A stretch of DNA of 9,433 nt from Actinomycetes bacterium (GTDB lineage Bacteria; Actinomycetota; Acidimicrobiia; Acidimicrobiales; RAAP-2): contig JAJYWG010000528.1 in assembly GCA_021791615.1 (NCBI GenBank), forward strand, positions 1-9,433. The letters are read 5' to 3'. Under the pieces are notes generated by a model that saw only the letters and a program-made list of their open reading frames with translations, made no database searches and was not told the origin of the DNA. Below, one piece after another: positions 5,230 to 9,433 of the stretch. Numbering within the stretch: the stretch's first letter is position 1; each line of letters begins with the position of its first letter. The position numbers and the translations under genes are program-made.

Positions 5230-6092
5230 GACCGCCTCCCGCCCGGAGCGAAGTCGATGAGATGCCGTCGTGATCCGGTCGAGCCGACCGGCAGCCACGA
5301 GAACTCGCCTGGTCCGTCGCCGAGCCCGGCGGCGCCGGTGGCGACGGGGACCTCGGGGTGGGCGAGGACCCGGCGGCCTTCGCCTTCGCGGCCCGGTCCG
5401 GGGAACCAGAAGCACACCAGCGGGGTCCAGCCGGTGGCCCGGACCAGTTCGGCGTAGCCGTTCAGCTTGTCGGCCAGGCGGGCGAGGGTCTCGGTGCCCC
5501 GGTCCACCTCGATGAAGAACTCGACCACCCGGGTCCGCTGTCGGAGGGTGCCGAAGCCGTCGGGGCGGACGACCTCGCCCCACTCGGCGGTGCAGCGCCG
5601 CTCGGGCCACCACTCGATCAGCTCGGCGTCCTCGACCGTCCTGGCCCAGCGGGCGAGCGCACAGAACAGGCCGTTGATGCCGAGGAGGTGGGCGAGGCGT
5701 TGGCTGTCGGCCAGGGCGAGGGCGCGGCTGTGGTGCAGTCCCGGTCGCGGGACCTCGATTCCGCGGTCGGCGGCGACGACCTCGACGCCCAAGGTGTCGA
5801 GCAGGTAGTGGTAGGGGTCGGAGCCGACCGAGCGGAACGGCCGGAACCGGTCCAGGACCCGTAGCTGGTAGAGCGCGGTGAGCCGGTGCCGGGCGGTGGT
5901 CAGGTTCTCGAAGCACAGGTCGGTGACCTGCTCGGTGGTCAAGACCTTGTGGTCGAACAGGGTCCGGCAGAGGAGCCGGTCTCTCGGGGTTAAGCGACGA
6001 GCCACAGATGCGACGTGGGTCTGGTCGGCCCGGGGCCGCACGGCCATTGGCCGGCGGCCGGCGGGCCGGGCAGAAGCGGTGGCGGAACTCAC
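5226..6092 (-). CDS. Replication-relaxation family protein
   Basis: The 288-residue protein matches the Replic_Relax family found on actinobacterial and firmicute plasmids and integrative elements. Residues 33-85 form a winged-helix DNA-binding unit (LTPRDRLLCRTL, then LTTEQVTDLCF, then ARHRLTALYQLRVLDRF). The conserved core follows: P177-D178, then FFIEVDRGTE (192-201) with E195 and D197, and K209 in the helix LADKLNGY. The spacing resembles a PD-(D/E)xK nuclease centre, which suggests DNA cleavage or nicking but does not prove it. GTG 6092 overlaps the upstream ATPase stop (GTGA) and has GGAG at 6099-6102 with 6-base spacing, so the two proteins are made together. The first 30 residues are basic and probably flexible. 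A partnership with the coupling ATPase in preparing DNA for transfer is inferred from the gene pair. The family assignment is confident; the biochemical role is not established. Confidence 0.85.
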   Translation of the reverse strand: MSSATASARPAGRRPMAVRPRADQTHVASVARRLTPRDRLLCRTLFDHKVLTTEQVTDLCFENLTTARHRLTALYQLRVLDRFRPFRSVGSDPYHYLLDTLGVEVVAADRGIEVPRPGLHHSRALALADSQRLAHLLGINGLFCALARWARTVEDAELIEWWPERRCTAEWGEVVRPDGFGTLRQRTRVVEFFIEVDRGTETLARLADKLNGYAELVRATGWTPLVCFWFPGPGREGEGRRVLAHPEVPVATGAAGLGDGPGEFSWLPVGSTGSRRHLIDFAPGGRRS

Positions 6093-8683
6093 AGATCACT
6101 CCAGGAGTCGGGCTCATCGGCTGCCGGGGTGGGGTAGCCGGCGTGCTGGCGGTTCGCCCACGGGGAGCCCGGCAGGTCTGGCCTGCCACCCGATGTGTCG
6201 GCCGGTCTGCCATCCGACCTGCTGTCCGAAACGTCAGGGTTGTTGCTGCGGCGGCGATGGGTGCCGCGCCGGCCGGCCAGGCGGCGGCGCAGGTCCTCGT
6301 CGTGTCGGTCGCTGGGGTCACGGCCGAACCGCTCCCGGGCCGCGGCCCGGATCGTCTCCCTGTGACCGGCCACCACCGGGGCCGCCTCGGTGCGCAGGGT
6401 GAAGGCGGGGGTTTCTTCCCAATCGACCACGAGCCGGGCCGCGGCCTGGTGGGCGCCGAGATGGGACAGGTCATGCTCGCTGAGTTCGGGGGCGACGTGG
6501 CGTTCGAGGACATGGGCGTCTTCGGGGGAGCAGTTGAAGAACACCTTGTTGCGGGCGTTGGCCGAGAGCGCGTCGCGGAGCTCGCGCGGGAGTTGGCCGA
6601 GATGTTGGTGGGCGGCGACGACCGAGAGCCGGTAGCCGCGTGCCTCGGCCAGCATGTCCCCGATCGACCCGGGGAGCGTCAAGAAGTTCTGCGCCTCGTC
6701 CAGGTACAAGGCGGCGTCCCGGCGGGCTATCTGGCCTTGCCGGGCGCGGGCGGTCACGGTCTGCCACACCTTCGCCACCACGAAGCTGCCGAGCAACCGG
6801 CAGGAGTCCTCCCCGAGCGTCCCCTTGGGCAACCGGGCGAGCAGCAGGCCGCCGTCGAGCACGTCGGCGCCGAGGTCGAAGCTGGAGGTGGCCGATCCCA
6901 ACACGGCAGAGACGAAGGGCCGGGTGAGGACCACCCGGAGCTTGTTCATCACCGGGCCGACCATCTGGGACTGGGCCGCCGGGGTCATCCGCTCGTAGGC
7001 CTCCCAGAAGCCCTTGAGGGTCGGGTCGTCCAGTCGCCTGGTGAGCCCGGCCCGGAACCCAGGCTCGGTCAACAGGCGGGGGATGTCGGCCAGGGTGGCG
7101 CCGGGCTGGCGCAGCGCGGTCAACGCTGCCACCCGAAGCACGTCGTCGGTGCGCGGTCCCCAGTAGGCCTCGAAGAGGCGGTGGAAGATGCCGACCAGGT
7201 GATCGACGGCCAGGTGCGGTTCGGCCGCGTCGAGCACGTTCATGGCCGGCGGCGCGCTGTCGTCGTCGGGGTCGAGCACGACCACCCGACCCGCGGCCTC
7301 GGCCGGGAGCCGGTCGATCAGGTCGTTGATCAGGTCGCCCTTGGGGTCGATCACCACCGCGCCCCGGTGAGCGGCCACGTCCTGGAGGACCAGGTTGGTG
7401 AGCAGCGTCGACTTCCCCGACCCGGTGGCCCCGAGGACGTGAAGGTGCTGGCGGGCGTCGGCCACCGACACCCCCACCAGACGACGGCTGCCGCCTTCGG
7501 CCCGGCCGAGCACCTTGCCGTCACCGCGGACCTCGGGCGGTGGCGCCACGGCGTGCGCGCCGGCCCGCGACAGGCCGACCACCGAACGATCCACCGGCAG
7601 GTGGGCGACGGCAGCCATCTCGGCGACCGAGTACAGGTCGCCCTTCCCGAGACGGCGGGCGCACAGAGCTTTCCAGGGACGGGCGAGGCGGCGGCGGGTG
7701 AGGTGGTTGCGCCCGTCGAAGATGGCGAACGCGCCGACCAGACCGTGCCCCTCGGCCTTCAACGTCTGGCGCGCTCCGTGCCCGCCGGTGGGGGTGACGA
7801 TGCCGTAGCGGACGGTGGCCTCGAAGCACAGTGACGCCGCCTTCTCGGTGACGGCCCGCACATCGCCGGCTCGGGTCGGGTCGGCAGACACTCCGGAGGT
7901 GTGGGGCACACCCTTGGTCATCCAGAAGTCGATGAACCGCACTAGCTTCGAGCGTGGTCGCCCGGTCCGCAGCGCGATGGCGGCCTTGCGGCACTGGGCA
8001 TACCGGCGGCGGGTGGCGGGCCGGGCCAACACCTGCACCACCCCCGCCTCACCCGCTCCCAGACCGGAGAGCGCGGCGAGGAGGAGCCGGTAAGGGTCGG
8101 CCGGCTGGTCGACCCTTAGCGAGAACCACTCCGGCCCGGCCAGGCATAGCTCGCCCCCGGTGATCCCCGCACCACCGGGCACGGGCGACTCGGCCAGAAG
8201 CACCTCGGTCACCGCGCCCGGCCACGATGCCTCGACCACCCGGGCCACCCGACCGGCCGACACGTTGGCCGGCACCCACAGACCGAACCCCAGCCGGCCC
8301 GCCGAGAAGCCCACCTCGAAGGCCACGTGCGGCCGGCCCGACACCAGCCCGGCAAGCCCGCCCCGGCGGAGCACCCCGTGCAGCCCGTTCCACAGCGCCT
8401 CGGCGCCGGCCGGCTCCACCTCCGGCCCCGGCGCGACGGTCACCACGTGCCCGCCGCCGGCCTGCCGGCGCAACACCGCGAGCACCAGGCGAGCGGCGAT
8501 GATGAGCGCCACTACGGCGGCCAGGAACGGGAGGGCGGTCTGGCCGAGCGCGGCCAAGACGTGCAGGACGTGATGGACGACGGTCGAGGTGTCCTGGCCG
8601 GGATGGAGCAGGTAGCGGCCGAGCGGACCGCCGGGCACCGACGTAGGCGGTGATGTTGGAGTCGAAGGCGTAGACGGGTTCAT
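6089..8683 (-). CDS. VirD4/TraG-like conjugative coupling ATPase
   Basis: This 864-residue protein is a type IV secretion coupling protein, the ATPase that brings DNA to the mating channel at the membrane. A hydrophobic segment at about 49-71 (TALPFLAAVVALIIAARLVLAVL is split by no charges until R65) anchors it, with a short Ser/Pro/Thr-rich N terminus before it. Residues 80-380 form an actinobacterial-type N-terminal region of unknown fold. The motor domain has Walker A GATGSGKST (418-426), VVIDPKGD (443-450), and Walker B LYLDEAQNF (659-667) with D662/E663. Further conserved blocks are QSQMVGPVMNKL (571-582) and the FFNCSPEDA region (715-723), typical of TraG/VirD4 C-terminal domains. The last 80 residues are polar and disordered, ending in an acidic tail WSDL that could contact a partner. 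ATG 8683 has GGGGGAGG at 8687-8694. It is the first gene of the minus-strand operon. Confidence 0.92.
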   Translation of the reverse strand: MNPSTPSTPTSPPTSVPGGPLGRYLLHPGQDTSTVVHHVLHVLAALGQTALPFLAAVVALIIAARLVLAVLRRQAGGGHVVTVAPGPEVEPAGAEALWNGLHGVLRRGGLAGLVSGRPHVAFEVGFSAGRLGFGLWVPANVSAGRVARVVEASWPGAVTEVLLAESPVPGGAGITGGELCLAGPEWFSLRVDQPADPYRLLLAALSGLGAGEAGVVQVLARPATRRRYAQCRKAAIALRTGRPRSKLVRFIDFWMTKGVPHTSGVSADPTRAGDVRAVTEKAASLCFEATVRYGIVTPTGGHGARQTLKAEGHGLVGAFAIFDGRNHLTRRRLARPWKALCARRLGKGDLYSVAEMAAVAHLPVDRSVVGLSRAGAHAVAPPPEVRGDGKVLGRAEGGSRRLVGVSVADARQHLHVLGATGSGKSTLLTNLVLQDVAAHRGAVVIDPKGDLINDLIDRLPAEAAGRVVVLDPDDDSAPPAMNVLDAAEPHLAVDHLVGIFHRLFEAYWGPRTDDVLRVAALTALRQPGATLADIPRLLTEPGFRAGLTRRLDDPTLKGFWEAYERMTPAAQSQMVGPVMNKLRVVLTRPFVSAVLGSATSSFDLGADVLDGGLLLARLPKGTLGEDSCRLLGSFVVAKVWQTVTARARQGQIARRDAALYLDEAQNFLTLPGSIGDMLAEARGYRLSVVAAHQHLGQLPRELRDALSANARNKVFFNCSPEDAHVLERHVAPELSEHDLSHLGAHQAAARLVVDWEETPAFTLRTEAAPVVAGHRETIRAAARERFGRDPSDRHDEDLRRRLAGRRGTHRRRSNNPDVSDSRSDGRPADTSGGRPDLPGSPWANRQHAGYPTPAADEPDSWSDL

Positions 8684-8686
8684 GGA

Positions 8687-8694
8687 CCTCCCCC
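8687..8694 (-). promoter_or_regulatory. Ribosome binding site of the coupling ATPase gene
   Basis: GGGGGAGG on the minus strand stands 3 bases before ATG 8683, a rather tight spacing but a strong match. It favours this start over the longer upstream frame on the same strand, which is in a different reading frame and lacks a domain. Confidence 0.65.
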
Positions 8695-9052
8695 GGATCG
8701 AGAGACGAAGGCTTCACTTGAGAACACCCCGATTCGGGATGACATTGGACAAACAACTTCACGGAGGGCGCCGAGCGGGGGCTCCGGCGACGGTTCGGGT
8801 CGCCGAGACGACGAGCGGCGTTCTCCAGCCCCTAAATAAGGGGGAAGAGGCCAAAACTGGACAAAGGTCTTTCGCGAAGGGCCAGATTTTTTCGGGAGCC
8901 GGCAGCGGGGTCACCGCCGGCAGCCGACCGAGTCCTTCACCTATAAGAACAAGGGGTTTTGGCCCGATAACCAACAAACCAATTTCGCCCGCGGCAAAAA
9001 GACCCTCCCACCAGCACAAATGCAACACTCGACAAGTGGTGCAGACGCGAAC

Positions 9053-9078
9053 GTGGGCACACCCGCAGGTGCGCCCAC
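9053..9078. repeat. Inverted repeat beyond the HxlR gene
   Basis: GTGGGCACAC (9053-9062) and GTGCGCCCAC (9069-9078) pair at 9 of 10 positions around a 6-base loop. It is about 40 bases past the stop of the minus-strand HxlR gene, so a transcription terminator is possible, though no T tract follows. Confidence 0.45.
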
Positions 9079-9087
9079 TTACTCTGA

Positions 9088-9103
9088 GGTGTCTGGAGAC
9101 ACC
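9088..9103. terminator. Short perfect hairpin just past the HxlR stop
   Basis: GGTGTCT (9088-9094) and AGACACC (9097-9103) are fully complementary across two bases; the closing pairs would open to form a real loop. It sits 12 bases beyond the HxlR stop on the minus strand and, together with the next inverted repeat, may end that transcript. Confidence 0.35.
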
Positions 9104-9115
9104 CGGTATTCGGGG

Positions 9116-9433
9116 TCAGGGACGGCCGGCCCGCCGGTCCCAGTTCCCCCGAGCCGCCTCCACCCGTTCCCAGTTGGCCTCGACCCAACGGCCGAACGCG
9201 GCCAACGGCTCGTCCAGTGACCGGCCGAGGTCAGTCAGCTCATACAGCGTGGCCGTCTCGATGTGCTCCGCGTCGAGATGCCGGGTGATCAGGCCGTCAC
9301 GCTCGGCCTTGCGCAGCGTCTCGGTCAGCACCTTGTGTGCGATCCCTTCGACGCTGTCGTGGAGGTCCTGGTAGCGGCGACCGCCGTTGGAAAGCTGCCC
9401 GAGGATAGCGAGGGTCCAGCGGCGTGTGGCCGA
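9116..9433 (-). CDS. HxlR-family transcriptional regulator, partial (N terminus outside window)
   Basis: The visible 105 residues run from the window edge to TGA 9116-9118. They carry the HxlR winged-helix pattern: RRWTLAILGQL (4-14), RRYQDLHDSVEGIAHKVLTETLRKAERDGLI is represented at 19-49 as the helix-turn-helix, then a wing (TRHLDAEHIETATLYEL) and the closing helix LGRSLDEPLAAFGRWVEANW. HxlR proteins have about 110-150 residues, so only the first 15-30, including any N-terminal redox Cys, are missing. They act as dimers, often sensing aldehydes, quinones or oxidants and controlling a neighbouring enzyme gene, which must lie outside the window. It is separated from the conjugation block by a repeat-rich gap and may be flanking chromosomal DNA. 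Confidence 0.88.
   Translation of the reverse strand, partial: SATRRWTLAILGQLSNGGRRYQDLHDSVEGIAHKVLTETLRKAERDGLITRHLDAEHIETATLYELTDLGRSLDEPLAAFGRWVEANWERVEAARGNWDRRAGRP

Larger units (their letters stand above)
2..8683. mobile_element. Part of an integrative conjugative element or similar island (ends not seen)
   Basis: A large serine recombinase, a conjugative coupling ATPase, a replication-relaxation protein and an SSB with small zinc-finger and WhiB-type genes occur together with no housekeeping gene between them. This combination is typical of actinobacterial integrative elements. Attachment sites, a mating-channel ATPase and a classical relaxase are not in the window, so limits and mobility are inferred. 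Confidence 0.5.
8684..9115. other. Non-coding stretch with inverted and direct repeats; likely operon promoter, possible oriT
   Basis: This 430-base stretch lacks a convincing gene and is visibly richer in A/T than the flanks, especially 8820-9030. Repeats seen: palindrome CCCGATTCGGG (8728-8738); TGGACAAA direct repeat (8746-8753, 8858-8865); CCCCTAAATAAGGGG stem (8829-8843); GGCCAAAAC (8849-8857) and its inverse GTTTTGGCC (8956-8964); GCCGGCAG direct repeat around 8898-8923. The minus-strand operon must be transcribed from here; TTGTCC (8863-8858) followed about 18 bases later by CTTATT is the only, weak, promoter candidate. The position beside a coupling-ATPase operon and the short inverted repeats would also suit an origin of transfer, but no nic site can be identified. 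Confidence 0.4.

Noticed and set aside
4933..6513. 526-residue minus-strand frame across the replication-relaxation gene
   Set aside because: Most of it is Pro/Arg-rich and lies in an alternative frame of two well-supported genes; only its last 300 bases were kept as a possible separate small gene.
6008..7834. 608-residue plus-strand open frame antisense to the coupling ATPase
   Set aside because: It is Gly/Val/Arg/His-rich without a domain and mirrors the codon structure of a gene with clear Walker motifs on the other strand; such antisense frames are routine in GC-rich DNA.
8049..8762. 237-residue minus-strand frame starting upstream of the coupling ATPase
   Set aside because: After about 45 residues it becomes Arg/Pro/Gly-rich sequence in another frame of the ATPase gene, and it lacks a ribosome binding site as good as the one at 8687-8694.
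8866..8892. Plus-strand stem GGTCTTTCGCGAAGGGCC followed by six T, resembling an intrinsic terminator
   Set aside because: The stem needs two G-U pairs and no plus-strand gene lies upstream to be terminated; it may be coincidental in the A/T-richer gap.
8682..9374. 230-residue plus-strand frame through the gap and the HxlR gene
   Set aside because: It crosses the repeat-rich gap and the antisense of a clear HxlR domain, with no domain of its own.
1..9433. tRNA, rRNA or CRISPR array
   Set aside because: No cloverleaf-like sequence or regularly spaced repeat-spacer pattern was seen; the GTGAGCCT repeats are too short and too closely spaced for CRISPR.

Overview
The base composition (very GC-rich, G/C-ending codons), two WhiB-type iron-sulfur proteins and the actinobacterial style of the conjugation genes all point to an actinobacterium. 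WhiB proteins are essentially confined to Actinobacteria and their phages. The gene set looks like part of an integrative and conjugative element or related mobile island rather than core chromosome. Neither end of the element is visible, so its limits are unknown.

Left block, plus strand (2-3127). The window opens inside a single-stranded DNA-binding protein gene. Three small genes follow, each overlapping the one before by 1 or 4 bases: a zinc-finger protein resembling the FDXHR group, a small Rossmann-like protein reminiscent of nucleoside 2-deoxyribosyltransferases, and a WhiB-like regulator with an extra N-terminal Cys/His motif. A 150-base gap filled with GTGAGCCT repeats separates these from a 252-residue protein with two zinc-ribbon-like motifs and a disordered linker. 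About 400 bases without a convincing gene come next, then a second WhiB-like protein with the same extra Cys/His motif.

Middle (3128-3250). A strong hairpin lies between the second whiB gene and a large serine recombinase on the opposite strand. The recombinase frame, as sequenced, does not stop there but runs on antisense through the whole whiB gene. A run of nine G residues in its 3' part suggests either a length error or a slippage site: with one G fewer it would stop at 3250, just before the hairpin.

Right block, minus strand (8683 down to 3250 or 2669). A VirD4/TraG-like coupling ATPase overlaps a replication-relaxation family protein by 4 bases. A possible small gene without a standard start codon follows, and then the recombinase. 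The layout suggests one transcript from a promoter in 8684-8900, carrying the DNA-transfer ATPase, a DNA-processing partner and the integrase/excisionase. No recognisable relaxase of the usual kinds and no mating-channel gene is present here.

Right edge. A 430-base non-coding stretch (8684-9115), less GC-rich than the rest and full of short inverted and direct repeats, separates the conjugation block from a partial HxlR-family regulator on the minus strand, which may belong to flanking DNA.

Most novel points: the paired Cys/His-WhiB proteins, the GTGAGCC repeat cluster with a matching 20-base palindrome, the G9 tract in the recombinase, and the coupling ATPase paired with a nuclease-like replication-relaxation protein.
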